Made by a program: the position numbers and the translations under genes. The notes beneath the pieces were generated by a model that saw nothing but the letters and a program-made list of their open reading frames with translations, was not told where the DNA came from and did not search any database. Positions 10,143-19,211 of a DNA stretch of 64,000 bases are shown here, piece after piece. Within the stretch, counting starts at the first letter, position 1. Every line of letters begins with the position of its first letter. The DNA lies in assembly GCF_011008565.1 (NCBI RefSeq), contig NZ_JAAIWK010000001.1, forward strand, positions 62,001-126,000, read 5' to 3'. This DNA comes from Heyndrickxia ginsengihumi. GTDB taxonomy: Bacteria > Bacillota > Bacilli > Bacillales > Bacillaceae_C.

Positions 10143-11321
10143 CTATTCCACTTCAATCATAATTGCATCACCTTGGCCACCACCTGAACAAATTGCAGCG
10201 ATTCCAAGTCCACCACCACGACGTTTTAATTCATAAGCAAGTGTTAAAATAATTCTCGATCCACTCGCGCCGATCGGATGTCCAAGCGCAACTGCTCCTC
10301 CGTTCACATTAACTCTCTCGACATCTAGACTAGAAAGTATATTACTTACTAATGCCACTGCTGCAAAAGCTTCGTTAATTTCAAATAAGTCAATATCAGC
10401 AGCAGTTTTTCCAGTTTCCTTTAGCAGTCTATTAATCACAAGTCCTGGCGTCTGCGGAAAATCCTTTGCTTGTACTGCGATAGCAGTATGAGCAACAACT
10501 GTCGCTAATGGTTTTTTTCCTTCTTTTCGCGCACATTCTTCGCTCATTAAAACAAGTGCCGCAGCGCCATCATTTACCCCCGGGGCATTTCCTGCTGTAA
10601 TAGTTCCATCGCTCTCAAAAACAGGTCGTAATTTTTTTAATGCTTCAATGTTCGTATCATTCCGTGGTGGTTCATCTCGATCAACAATGATTGGATCACC
10701 TTTCCTGCTCGGGACTTTAACCGGAACAATTTCCTCTGCAAATTTCCCTGTTTCTATGGCTTTAACCGCTCTTTGATGACTTCTTAACGCCCACTCATCC
10801 TGCGATTGCCTTGTAACCTTATATTCTTTTGCAGTTTCATTACCGTACGTACCCATATGCACACCTGAAAATGCACAAGTCAGCCCATCATGTATCATCA
10901 TATCTTTTAATAAACCGTCTCCCATTTTTAATCCGGTCCGCGCTTTTGGTACTATATATGGAGCATTTGACATTGACTCCATTCCTCCAGCGACGATTAT
11001 TTTAGCATCACCTGAGCGAATAATTTGATCTGCCATAGTTACACTTCTCATACCAGAAGCACAAACTTTATTAATCGTCTCTGTCTTCACATCCCACGGA
11101 ATACCCGCTTCTCTTGCTGCTTGCCGCGACGGCAATTGACCTTGTCCACCTTGTAGTACATTTCCAATGATTACTTCGTCCACGTTCTCAGGATGGACAC
11201 CAGCACGTTGCAAAGCCTCTTTAATTGCGACACCGCCTAGCTGTCCTGCTGTTAATGTACTTAAACTTCCACCGAATTTACCAAACGGGGTCCGGGCACC
11301 ATCCACAATGACTGTTCTCAT
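10143..11321 (-). CDS. mmgA: Acetyl-CoA acetyltransferase (thiolase)
   Basis: Degradative thiolase: splits 3-ketoacyl-CoA with CoA, or condenses two acetyl-CoA in reverse. Acylated Cys87 in [10 protein letters not shown], catalytic His in LGHPIGASG, and second Cys in [10 protein letters not shown] are all present; 392 aa from ATG 11321, chosen over a TTG six bases earlier because GGGAG lies 9 bases before the ATG. It heads the run mmgA-mmgB-acd-acdA. About 310 bases separate it from fadF upstream, a gap that holds a weak terminator and a decayed repeat, so it may have its own promoter, which I could not identify. Confidence 0.93.
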   Translation of the reverse strand: MRTVIVDGARTPFGKFGGSLSTLTAGQLGGVAIKEALQRAGVHPENVDEVIIGNVLQGGQGQLPSRQAAREAGIPWDVKTETINKVCASGMRSVTMADQIIRSGDAKIIVAGGMESMSNAPYIVPKARTGLKMGDGLLKDMMIHDGLTCAFSGVHMGTYGNETAKEYKVTRQSQDEWALRSHQRAVKAIETGKFAEEIVPVKVPSRKGDPIIVDRDEPPRNDTNIEALKKLRPVFESDGTITAGNAPGVNDGAAALVLMSEECARKEGKKPLATVVAHTAIAVQAKDFPQTPGLVINRLLKETGKTAADIDLFEINEAFAAVALVSNILSSLDVERVNVNGGAVALGHPIGASGSRIILTLAYELKRRGGGLGIAAICSGGGQGDAIMIEVE

Positions 11322-11429
11322 TTTCAAGCTCTCCCTTCACAAAAGTAAGCGATTCCATTTTTGTAGACTCTTTTTTAAAAAATTGTTGTTTTTAAAGCAA
11401 TACCATTTACTTGACTGATCCATTACGAG

Positions 11430-11500
11430 GATGATTGGAGCGGAAATTGCGAAACCCCTGCGAGAATAGCTGGATAGACGGAACAATATAGGAGTATACA
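11430..11500. repeat. Decayed copy of a GC-rich Bacillus intergenic repeat
   Basis: GATTGGAGCGGAAATTGCG... and CCCCTGCGAGAATAGC resemble the left half of a repeat I know from many Bacillus genomes (GGAGCGGAA...CTCCTGCGGGA). GC content is well above the surroundings. The copy is incomplete and lies in the fadF-thiolase gap. Related relics are at 19115-19140, 47208-47310 and 50260-50330. Confidence 0.4.
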
Positions 11501-11545
11501 CAGAGGATGCGCAACATCTTGAAACAAAAACCAACTCCTTTTTAA

Positions 11546-11607
11546 TAAAAAAATATAAAAATAGGTCCGTTCTTAATCTAGATTACAATTTATATAGAGC
11601 AGACCCA
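11546..11607 (-). terminator. Weak terminator after fadF
   Basis: Minus strand: TGGGTCTG (11600-11607) pairs with CGGACCTA (11562-11569), with two G-U pairs, followed by TTTTTATATTTTTTT. The 30-base loop makes it weak; it may be partial and allow readthrough into the thiolase gene. Confidence 0.4.
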
Positions 11608-11628
11608 TTGTTCATAAAAACAAGCGTT

Positions 11629-13734
11629 TTAAGCAATCCCTTCCTCCCCGCATACTGCTTTTTCTAAAATTTCAGCTACATCATACGTTTTAACTTGGTC
11701 TTCAACTTCTTTTGCCTTCGTTCCGTCTGACAGCATCGTCAAACAATATGGACAGCCAGAACTAATGATGGTTGGATTCACAGCAAGTGCTTGCTCCGTT
11801 CGGGCAATATTGATTCGATTTCCTGTATCCTCTTCCATCCACATTAATCCGCCGCCCGCTCCACAGCACATTGCGGACTCGCGATTGCGCTTCATTTCTA
11901 CCAGTTTCACACCTGGAATTGCCTTTAATATTTCCCGAGGAGGGTCATAAACGTTATTATATCTTCCTAGATAACAAGAATCATGGAAAGTAATCGTCTC
12001 ATTTACAGCATATTTAGGCTGCAAGCGTCCTTCTTTTAATAGCTGGTATAACACTTCTGTATGATGATAAACTTCACCCTCAAAACCAAAATCGGGATAC
12101 TCCTTTTTAAAACTATTGTATGCATGGGGATCAATTGTTACGATTTTTTTTACCGCAGATTTCTCAAACTCTGCGATGTTTTGGGATGCAAGTTCCTGAA
12201 ATAAAAATTCATTTCCTAGTCTACGGGCTGTATCCCCGGAATTTTTCTCTTTATTGCCCAAAATTGCGAATGTAACCCCTGCCTCATTTAATAATTTTGC
12301 AAAAGACAAGGCAATTTTTTGACTGCGATTATCATAGGACCCCATTGATCCTACCCAAAATAAATATTCGAATGATTCATCAGCCTTTTTCATTTCTTTG
12401 ACAGTTGGAGCTTTCACATCATCACGTACATCACGCCATTGTTCCCGCTCTTTTCTGTTCAATCCCCAAGGATTTCCTTGACGTTCTATATTTTGCATTG
12501 CCCTTTGTGCATCAGCATTCATCTTTCCTTCGGTCAAGACGAGATAACGCCTAAGGTCGATAATTTTTTCAACATGTTCATTCATAACGGGACATTGATC
12601 TTCACAATTTCTGCAAGTCGTACATGCCCAAATTTCTTCCTCTGTAATGACATCACCAATTAAGCTAGGTTGATATGATAAAGCTGCTGCAGCTTCATCG
12701 TGACCTTTATTCGCACTTGCTAACGCTAACTGGTTTCCTTTTGTCTTAGAAAAGGCAATAGCCGGGACCCACGGTTGTTTAGATGTTACCGCAGCACCAT
12801 AATTTGTTAAATGGTCCCGCAGCTTGATCATTAAATCCATCGGAGATAATAACTTTCCTGTTCCCGTTGCTGGACACATATTCGTACATCGTCCACATTC
12901 TACACATGCATATAAGTCGACGAGTTGTAATTGTGTAAAATCATCTATTTTTCCAACACCGAAGCTTTCTTGTGTCTCATCTTCAAAATCAATTGCTTTA
13001 AGTTTTCCAACGCCATCTAAACGATTTAAATAAACATTTGCTGGCCCTGCAATTAAATGGGCATGCTTTGATTGCGGGACATAGACGAGAAATGATAACA
13101 GAAATATTAAATGAAGCCACCAAGCAATATAAAATAAAACTGCTGCAGCTGCAGGACCCATCCAACCAAAAGTTAAGCTTAATGCTGATGCGATTGGCTC
13201 TGTCCACGATGATTCTTCTTGATGCCAAATAAGGTCCATCCCACTTCCGGCAAGGACAGAGACCATTAGTCCTCCTATAAAAATTAACACAAGCCCAGCT
13301 TTAAATCCCCTTTTTAAACGTACGAGTTTTTCAATATAGCGACGATAAAACGCCCAACACACTGCCACTAAAATCATAACTGTTACAAGTTCTTGAAAAA
13401 AAGTAAATCCGGCATAGAGCGTTCCCAATGGCAAATGTGATCCAGGAGCTAATCCTTTCCAAATAAAATTAATTGCACCAAATTGCACCAGTATAAAGCC
13501 ATAAAACATCATAACGTGAATTGCACCGCTTTTTTTATCTTTTAATAATTTCTTTTGGCCAAAAACAAGAGTCCATATTTTTCCTAAGCGTTCTCTAACC
13601 CGATGATCAAATTCAGTTTTTTTTCCTAGTTTGATATATTGGATTCTTGTTTTGACAACATAAACAAACAAGGAGACTGCGTAAACGGTTACAATAAGAA
13701 ACGCAATCCAATTCACCAAAAGTAATATATGCAT
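11629..13734 (-). CDS. fadF: Membrane iron-sulfur oxidoreductase FadF (YwjF)
   Basis: Likely carries electrons from acyl-CoA dehydrogenases (via ETF) to the menaquinone pool. Order of parts in 701 aa: N-terminal membrane region of about five or six helices resembling a nitrate-reductase gamma-type cytochrome subunit (to about residue 260), two [4Fe-4S] motifs (CVECGRCTNMCP and CTTCRNCEDQCP), then two cysteine-rich CCG-type domains as in heterodisulfide reductase/GlpC (HDSCYLGRYNNVYDPPR, CCGAGGGLMW and SGCPYC). ATG 13734 is chosen over 13752 because GGGGAG lies 8 bases upstream. First gene of the fatty-acid cluster, with a FadR-type operator between its -35 and -10. No ETF or enoyl-CoA hydratase gene is in the window. 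Confidence 0.9.
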   Translation of the reverse strand: MHILLLVNWIAFLIVTVYAVSLFVYVVKTRIQYIKLGKKTEFDHRVRERLGKIWTLVFGQKKLLKDKKSGAIHVMMFYGFILVQFGAINFIWKGLAPGSHLPLGTLYAGFTFFQELVTVMILVAVCWAFYRRYIEKLVRLKRGFKAGLVLIFIGGLMVSVLAGSGMDLIWHQEESSWTEPIASALSLTFGWMGPAAAAVLFYIAWWLHLIFLLSFLVYVPQSKHAHLIAGPANVYLNRLDGVGKLKAIDFEDETQESFGVGKIDDFTQLQLVDLYACVECGRCTNMCPATGTGKLLSPMDLMIKLRDHLTNYGAAVTSKQPWVPAIAFSKTKGNQLALASANKGHDEAAAALSYQPSLIGDVITEEEIWACTTCRNCEDQCPVMNEHVEKIIDLRRYLVLTEGKMNADAQRAMQNIERQGNPWGLNRKEREQWRDVRDDVKAPTVKEMKKADESFEYLFWVGSMGSYDNRSQKIALSFAKLLNEAGVTFAILGNKEKNSGDTARRLGNEFLFQELASQNIAEFEKSAVKKIVTIDPHAYNSFKKEYPDFGFEGEVYHHTEVLYQLLKEGRLQPKYAVNETITFHDSCYLGRYNNVYDPPREILKAIPGVKLVEMKRNRESAMCCGAGGGLMWMEEDTGNRINIARTEQALAVNPTIISSGCPYCLTMLSDGTKAKEVEDQVKTYDVAEILEKAVCGEEGIA

Positions 13735-13785
13735 CTGATACACTCCCCTCATTCATATAAATATTCCGACTATTGCTTATGTATT

Positions 13786-13813
13786 ATTATATAATGAATG
13801 AGCATTCAGTCAA
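13786..13813 (-). promoter_or_regulatory. fadF promoter containing a FadR operator
   Basis: Minus strand -35 TTGACT (13808-13813), 16-base spacer, -10 TATAAT (13786-13791). The plus strand at 13795-13812 reads TGAATGA-GCAT-TCAGTCA, which fits the B. subtilis FadR operator (TGAATGA-N4-TCATTCA) with one mismatch in the half-sites. The operator fills the space between the promoter hexamers, so a bound FadR would block polymerase until long-chain acyl-CoA releases it. Confidence 0.8.
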
Positions 13814-13951
13814 TATTTTTCTTCCATCTTCTTTTACATGTATCTTATTACCTATTATTTGTTCAAAACAAAGGCTGTTTCGCACTCTTCCTTCTATTTA
13901 TCAAAAGGGATAGTTCATTTTCGCTTTCTGCGGGAAGTTAGTGGCGCACAA

Positions 13952-13992
13952 ATAAAAAGATCTCGGTAGTTCATAAAAAAATGACACCGAGA
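13952..13992 (-). terminator. btuD terminator
   Basis: GATCTCGGT (13959-13967) and ACCGAGATC (13984-13992) form a perfect stem; on the minus strand it is followed by TTTTTATTTG. The stem begins directly after the btuD stop codon. Confidence 0.8.
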
Positions 13993-15351
13993 TCATTCTT
14001 GATTTAGTAACTGTTCTGTACAATCGCAGACATGTTGATCAATGATGTTGTATAGTTCTTCAGAATCTATTTGTATTCCTTGTTGTGTTGCCGCTATAGA
14101 AATCGAACATCTCTGCTGCGAAGCAGGCAAATGATGTTCAAACAGTATCCGCGTTTTTGCCTCTGTTGCTGCTACAATTCCATGAATATAAGCATCATCC
14201 GATATTTTTCCATTTACAAATATCCATATATGAATGGCGTCTCTTTTTGTACCTGTAATCATGAAAAAAACAGATGATTCACCCAAGTTTACATACCTGT
14301 AAATTTTGTTTCGATCCTGATTTTGCTGCCTCATGATAATGGTCTTTTTCATATCAACTGGAGAATAGTCTGAAAAAGATTGAGCCCCTTCTTCATTCAT
14401 AAACATATTAACAAATGTTTGATACCAGCCAATTGCTGCACCCTTTATGGATGACATTGTTCTTAACGGAATTGGTGCCAGTACAATGAGACGATCATGA
14501 TATTCGACAACAGCTTTTTCACTAATAATCGTTTCATGTTCATCCTCTTCAATGCTAGGAATTAAAAGCATTTGATTTTTCGCAATGGTTGGATGAGCTT
14601 GTCTTATAATATCTGTTTGATAAACCTGTTGAATATCTGATTGGATAAGTACTTCATCTGTTAAACCTATTTTTTTCGCCGTCCCTTTATGCACAAGAAG
14701 AAGGCGGTCACAGTATAATGCGGCAAGATTTAAATCATGGAAAACCGCAATCACAGTCAATCCTTGCATTTTGGTCATTTGTTTTAACCTATCAAGCAAG
14801 TCCTTTTGATGTGAAAGATCTAAGTGGTTAGTTGGCTCATCTAATAGTAGAATATCAGGCTGCTGCGCCAATGCCTGTGCTAAATAAACGCGTTGTCTTT
14901 CCCCTCCTGATAAATATTGTATGAGTTGCTGTTCAAATTGCTGCACCCCTGTTTTTTTCATTGCCGCTTGAACAGCTTTTTCATCTTCTTTGCTCCATGA
15001 CTGAAACCATCCTTTTTGATGCGCATATCTCCCTAGTGCGACTGTCTCCTTCACAGTATAAGAAAATACTTCAGAAAAGTGCTGTGGTAAAACAGCTATT
15101 ATTTGGGCTAATTTTTTTACAGATATATCTGCTAAACGACAATTCTTAACAAAAATCTCTCCTTGATGAAGAGGCAACATTCGGCTAATAAGCTTTAATA
15201 ATGTCGTTTTCCCACTTCCATTTGGTCCAATTACGCCAAAAAACTCACCTTTTTTTACACTAAAACTAATATCATGCAAAATATTCTTTGATTGATAACC
15301 AGCGGAGACATTTTCGACTTTTAATATTTCTTCTTTATCCTCAGTCAGCAT
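13993..15351 (-). CDS. btuD: Cobalamin ABC transporter ATPase with CbiZ-like C-terminal domain
   Basis: ATP-binding subunit of a vitamin B12/corrinoid importer (YvrA type). Residues about 8-255 are a complete ABC domain: Walker A GPNGSGKTT, signature YLSGGERQR, Walker B LLLDEPTNHLD and a switch His in AVFHDLN. Residues about 275-452 form an extra domain recalling adenosylcobinamide amidohydrolase CbiZ: HIWIFVNGKISDDAY, GIVAATEAKT and SIAATQQG match CbiZ landmarks. However, the segment before HIWIF (normally TAGxSNA...GTIN) is shortened to MITGTKRDAI, and the usual GTGTDA motif reads QQRCSI, so catalysis is doubtful. The ATG has GGGGGGAG only about 1-3 bases upstream. Follows btuC by 8 bases. 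Confidence 0.88.
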   Translation of the reverse strand: MLTEDKEEILKVENVSAGYQSKNILHDISFSVKKGEFFGVIGPNGSGKTTLLKLISRMLPLHQGEIFVKNCRLADISVKKLAQIIAVLPQHFSEVFSYTVKETVALGRYAHQKGWFQSWSKEDEKAVQAAMKKTGVQQFEQQLIQYLSGGERQRVYLAQALAQQPDILLLDEPTNHLDLSHQKDLLDRLKQMTKMQGLTVIAVFHDLNLAALYCDRLLLVHKGTAKKIGLTDEVLIQSDIQQVYQTDIIRQAHPTIAKNQMLLIPSIEEDEHETIISEKAVVEYHDRLIVLAPIPLRTMSSIKGAAIGWYQTFVNMFMNEEGAQSFSDYSPVDMKKTIIMRQQNQDRNKIYRYVNLGESSVFFMITGTKRDAIHIWIFVNGKISDDAYIHGIVAATEAKTRILFEHHLPASQQRCSISIAATQQGIQIDSEELYNIIDQHVCDCTEQLLNQE

Positions 15352-15359
15352 TCTCCCCC

Positions 15360-16379
15360 CTATCTCCGTCTTTTCAATAAGATCATTGCAAATACCGGTG
15401 CACCTAACAATGCAGTGATGACACCAATTGGTAGTTCAGACGGTTCAATAATTGTCCGTGAAATTAAATCTGCCAATATAAGAAACCCTGCGCCAAAGCA
15501 TGCAGATAATGGCAATAGATGAATATGATTTGCTCTCCATAACAATCGAACAAAATGAGGAATCACAAGACCAACAAAGCCAATCGTACCTGAAACAGCA
15601 ACAGCTGCACCCGTTAATAACGAACCGGCAATTAAAATGATCATCTTTCTTCGCGCAACGTTTACGCCAGTATACTGTGCCTGATCTTCTCCAAACGAGA
15701 TAGCATTTAACTCTTTTACATTTGCAAACAAAAGAACTGAGCCAATAATAAAAAAAGGAACAATAATCCATACGTAGCTCCAACCACGCATTGACACACT
15801 TCCAAGAAGCCAGCCGATAATTTGTCTCAGTTCATTACCAGTTAAGGCGATCATGAGCGAAAGCAATGCGCTTAGGAAAGAGCTCGTAATAATCCCTGTC
15901 AATATGATCGTTTCTACTTTCATCGAGCTTTCAATTTTTTTCGCTAACAATAGTACGAAAAAAATGGTAAGAAATGAGGCACCGATGCTTAGAACCGGCA
16001 AAGTAAATAAACCGATAAATGATAGATGAAAGAAAAGGGTGCACACTGCTCCAACAGAGGCACCCGATGATACACCTAATGTGTATGGGTCAGCAAGGGG
16101 ATTACGCAGCAATCCTTGGAAAGCTGCCCCTGCAATTGCTAAAGAGGCACCGACAAGCCCCGCCAATACAACTCTCGGCATTCTAACCATTAACACAATA
16201 TCGGTATTTGTTGGGTCAATACTTGTAAAGGAAACCCTTATAACTTTATATAAAACCACATTTATAACTTCTTGAAACGGTATATACACTGTTCCAAGAG
16301 AAACTCCTAATAAAAGGGCAATCACTACGAATAAAATTGCACTAACATACGCAAAGGAAATCGACTTATTTGAATGCAT
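15360..16379 (-). CDS. btuC: Cobalamin ABC transporter permease
   Basis: FecCD/BtuC-family membrane subunit (YvrB type) that forms the channel for cobalamin or cobinamide. About 9-10 hydrophobic helices across 339 aa, with family motifs GLVGASLAIAGAAFQGLLRNPLADPYTLG, shown here only in part as AGAAFQGLLRNPLADP near residue 80, and GFVGLVIPHFVR near residue 260, the loop that meets the ATPase. The ATG at 16379 lies inside the end of btuF (14-base overlap), implying translational coupling; a TTG 21 bases further upstream is less likely. Confidence 0.92.
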   Translation of the reverse strand: MHSNKSISFAYVSAILFVVIALLLGVSLGTVYIPFQEVINVVLYKVIRVSFTSIDPTNTDIVLMVRMPRVVLAGLVGASLAIAGAAFQGLLRNPLADPYTLGVSSGASVGAVCTLFFHLSFIGLFTLPVLSIGASFLTIFFVLLLAKKIESSMKVETIILTGIITSSFLSALLSLMIALTGNELRQIIGWLLGSVSMRGWSYVWIIVPFFIIGSVLLFANVKELNAISFGEDQAQYTGVNVARRKMIILIAGSLLTGAAVAVSGTIGFVGLVIPHFVRLLWRANHIHLLPLSACFGAGFLILADLISRTIIEPSELPIGVITALLGAPVFAMILLKRRR

Positions 16380-17310
16380 CTGGATATACAGCCTTTGCAA
16401 GTTGCTCCACTCCGTTTATAATTCTTGGACCTGTCCGATTGACAAGATCAGGATCAACTTCAAATACCTGTTTATTTTTAATAGCATTCATTTGCTGCCA
16501 TCCTTTTCTCTCCAATACTTGCTGAGGTGCATTTTTTGTACTATCTCCGTATGTAGTAATGATGACATCAGGATTTAATTTAATAACTTCCTCTTCATTA
16601 AGTTTAGGCCAGTTATTTTCTGTTACAGCATTTTTAGCATGAATCGTTTTTAGCATTTGATCCATAAAAGTATGTTTGCCTGCTGCATAAATATCCGGAC
16701 TAGGCGAAATTTCAATATAAACCGTTTTTTCATTTTTAACGGAGGCTGTTTTCTCTTTTATTACTGCCAATTGTTGTTGCATCTTTTTCACAACATTTGC
16801 GGCTTTTTCACTTGTCCCTGTAGCCTTTCCAACCATTTTAATCGATTGATATACTTGATCGAAATTTGTGGCATCGTTGACAACCAATACTTTTATTCCA
16901 TTGGACTGTAACTGCTGAATCGCTTCTGGGGAAGTAAGGGCAACGTTAGCTAACACTAGATCCGGTTTCAGCGCAATAACTTTTTCAACGTTTATTTGCG
17001 TTCCACCAATTTTCGTTTTCTTTTTCACATCTTTTGGATAATCATCAGAATCAGAGACACCAATTATTTCTTTGCCAAGACCAAGTTTATAGGCAATTTC
17101 CGTATTACTTGGAACTAACGAAACAATTCTTTTAGGTGTTTGTTTAATTGTAACGTTATCCCCTGAACCATCCTTTATTGTGACGGGAAATGCCGTTTTT
17201 TCTGTTTTCTGTGACTGTGCTGAATGCTTAGTATCTCCGTTGCTTGAACATCCTGCTAGCATACCAATGATAAGCATTAGCAAACTAACTACAACATAAA
17301 CTTTCTTCAT
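16366..17310 (-). CDS. btuF: Cobalamin-binding lipoprotein
   Basis: Extracellular substrate-binding lipoprotein of the B12 importer (YvrC type), 314 aa. Signal peptide with lipobox LAGC, modified Cys21, then a Ser/Lys-rich linker and a helical-backbone two-lobed TroA/BtuF fold: PKRIVSLVPSNTEIAYKLG (start of lobe 1), KPDLVLAN, and the second lobe with EISPSPDIYAAGKHTF and NPDVIITTYG. The RBS AAGGAGGG lies directly after the terminator stem of the B12 riboswitch, so transcription is switched off when adenosylcobalamin is plentiful. First gene of btuF-btuC-btuD. Confidence 0.93.
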   Translation of the reverse strand: MKKVYVVVSLLMLIIGMLAGCSSNGDTKHSAQSQKTEKTAFPVTIKDGSGDNVTIKQTPKRIVSLVPSNTEIAYKLGLGKEIIGVSDSDDYPKDVKKKTKIGGTQINVEKVIALKPDLVLANVALTSPEAIQQLQSNGIKVLVVNDATNFDQVYQSIKMVGKATGTSEKAANVVKKMQQQLAVIKEKTASVKNEKTVYIEISPSPDIYAAGKHTFMDQMLKTIHAKNAVTENNWPKLNEEEVIKLNPDVIITTYGDSTKNAPQQVLERKGWQQMNAIKNKQVFEVDPDLVNRTGPRIINGVEQLAKAVYPDAFK

Positions 17311-17327
17311 CTATAGTCCCTCCTTAT

Positions 17328-17352
17328 AAAAAAATCTCCTATCAATAGGAGA
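17328..17352 (-). terminator. B12 riboswitch expression-platform terminator
   Basis: Minus strand: TCTCCTAT-TG-ATAGGAGA followed by TTTTTTT, just before the btuF RBS. An upstream stretch (17398-17411; GAGGATAGGA on the minus strand) can pair instead with the TCTCCTAT arm, giving a plausible antiterminator; ATCCTAC just before it could in turn mask that stretch. Confidence 0.8.
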
Positions 17353-17417
17353 AAGTGATTATAAGAGATGACAAGCTTTTTCTCTTACACCACCTTCCTA
17401 TCCTCGTAGGATTTTTG

Positions 17418-17600
17418 GTGCACGAATACGGCAGGTATCCTGGCTTATGATCATCATTCACTGGCACCCAATTAAGCAGTATTTAATCCAGCAAACTCCC
17501 ATTTACAGTGGCGGGACCGCGTTGGCTTTTCACCAAACTTCCCCTTCAAGGAACTGTCTAGCAACAATTCCACCGAATTCATTATTATTTGAAATTATAG
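17418..17600 (-). ncRNA. Cobalamin (AdoCbl) riboswitch
   Basis: The minus strand carries the conserved core in order: GGTGGAATT near 17572, GGTGAAAAGCC near 17534, GCGGTCCCGCCACTGTAA near 17515, and the B12 box AGCCAGGATACCTGCC at 17430-17445. It precedes the btuFCD importer, the standard target. Outer boundaries are approximate. Confidence 0.93.
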
Positions 17601-17856
17601 AACGCCATTATTATAGCAGTATTTCATATGATTGACTATATTTCAACAACTGTTTATTCTTCAAAAATCTAAACTACACAATTACCGGCAATGCTTGAAT
17701 ATGTATTGTTAGCTAGCCAATGGGGAGGAGCGTCGTAACCAACTATTTCCCCTCGAAAAATAATACTAATAAAGTACTCTAAAATAGAGAATTGCTATAA
17801 CAATGACATTATTGGTTACACTATCATTAAATCTAAAAAAGAGAGTTGATTGAGGT

Positions 17857-19053
17857 ATGATAATCTTCTGGATCATCTTAATCATTGCAGCATTAGCCTT
17901 TCTCATTGTTCTTGATTATCAATTAGGGAAGAAATATCACGAAAAAAAAGACACACTGAAAAAATATCCTCTCCGTTCTGGTGATATAACTATATTCACT
18001 GGGGGCGATGATCTATTTCCAAGTTATTTTTCTGACATTGAAAATGCTCACAGTAGCATCCATATACTCTTTTTTATTGTGAAGGATGACGCGATTAGCC
18101 ATAAGTTTTTTGAGCTATTAGAGAAAAAAGCGCGTGCTGGCGTTGACGTCAGATTATTATTAGACTGGATCGGAGGACACCATGTTTCGAAAAACTGTAT
18201 AAAATCATTAAAACGTGCTGGTGTGCAAGTTATATTTAGTCATCGGCTAAAATTTCCATTTACCTTTTACTCTCTGCAGCAAAGAAATCATCGCAAAATT
18301 ACCGTCATTGATGAAGAGGTCGGATATATTGGAGGATTTAATATCGGCAAAGAATATTTAAACCAAAATCCATCTCTATCTCCATGGCGTGATTATCATT
18401 TACGTATTAGTGGAGATAGCGTCCACGATTTACAATATGAATTTTCAATAAACTGGTATGAAGAAAGCGGTCATCAGCTTGATCTTGCAACTCCCGAATT
18501 ACAGTCCGAGAGCGGAAATGTAAAACATCAATTCCTTTCGACAGGAGGGACTGATTTAGAAAAAATGATTGGCGATTGGATTGATCAAGCGCATTCTGAT
18601 ATTAAAATTGGCACTCCCTATTTTATCCCGACGGAGAACATTCACCGTAAGCTTATTGCGGCAATCAAACGCGGAGTTCGTATTACAGTTTTAGTACCGA
18701 AAAAACCAGATCATATGTTAGTAAAAGAAGCGTCATTTTGTTATTTCCGCGATTTACTTCGACATGGGGTCAATATTTATCAATATAGCACTGGATTTTA
18801 TCACGCCAAAATAATCGTCATTGATCATAAACTTTGTATGATTGGGACAGCAAATTTTGACCGCCGCAGCTTTTTATTAAATGATGAGATCAGCTGTTTG
18901 ATTTATGACGAAACATTTATCAAAAAAGCATTAACGATCTTCACATATGACCTTCAACACGGAAACTTGCTTACTAAAGAAGACTTGTACCATCTAGATT
19001 TGGTTACTAAAGTAAAGGAATGGAGTGCGCGGGCTGTTTCGAACTTTTTATAA
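17857..19053 (+). CDS. clsB: Cardiolipin synthase (YwjE/ClsB type)
   Basis: Phospholipase D-superfamily enzyme that joins phosphatidylglycerol molecules into cardiolipin at the membrane. 398 aa, the length of B. subtilis YwjE; one N-terminal transmembrane helix (about residues 2-22) and two HKD motifs: HRKITVIDEE with GGFNIG, and HAKIIVIDHK with GTANFDRRS. Predicted start ATG 17857 has only GAGG very close and AAAAAGAGAG further upstream, so translation may be weak. A single gene on the plus strand between two leftward operons, ending at the terminator shared with argS. Confidence 0.92.
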   Translation: MIIFWIILIIAALAFLIVLDYQLGKKYHEKKDTLKKYPLRSGDITIFTGGDDLFPSYFSDIENAHSSIHILFFIVKDDAISHKFFELLEKKARAGVDVRLLLDWIGGHHVSKNCIKSLKRAGVQVIFSHRLKFPFTFYSLQQRNHRKITVIDEEVGYIGGFNIGKEYLNQNPSLSPWRDYHLRISGDSVHDLQYEFSINWYEESGHQLDLATPELQSESGNVKHQFLSTGGTDLEKMIGDWIDQAHSDIKIGTPYFIPTENIHRKLIAAIKRGVRITVLVPKKPDHMLVKEASFCYFRDLLRHGVNIYQYSTGFYHAKIIVIDHKLCMIGTANFDRRSFLLNDEISCLIYDETFIKKALTIFTYDLQHGNLLTKEDLYHLDLVTKVKEWSARAVSNFL

Positions 19054-19114
19054 GCCACCTCTTTTCAAAAAAGTTCTTTTTAAAATAGCTATTGTTTCAC
19101 TTAACCCCCGCATT

Positions 19115-19140
19115 CTTAAATGGAGCGGAAAATCAACTTT
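19115..19140. repeat. Fragment of GC-rich Bacillus repeat
   Basis: AAATGGAGCGGAAAATCA looks like the end segment (GGAGCGGAAATCA) of the repeat also seen at 11430. Too short for certainty. Confidence 0.25.
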
Positions 19141-19165
19141 TACCAAATGGCCTCTATAAAAAAAG

Positions 19166-19206
19166 GAAGGTCTAGTCTCAATCTTCTGAGATAGACCTTC
19201 TTTTTT
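19166..19206. terminator. Bidirectional terminator, clsB/argS
   Basis: GAAGGTCTA-GTCTCA and TGAGA-TAGACCTTC form a long stem with one bulge around a short loop; T6 follows on the plus strand and A-rich sequence on the other side serves argS. Confidence 0.85.
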
Positions 19207-19211
19207 GATTG

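Noticed and set aside
11337-11534. 65-residue frame upstream of the thiolase gene
   Set aside because: It covers a decayed repeat, has no proper start region and shows no protein-like pattern.
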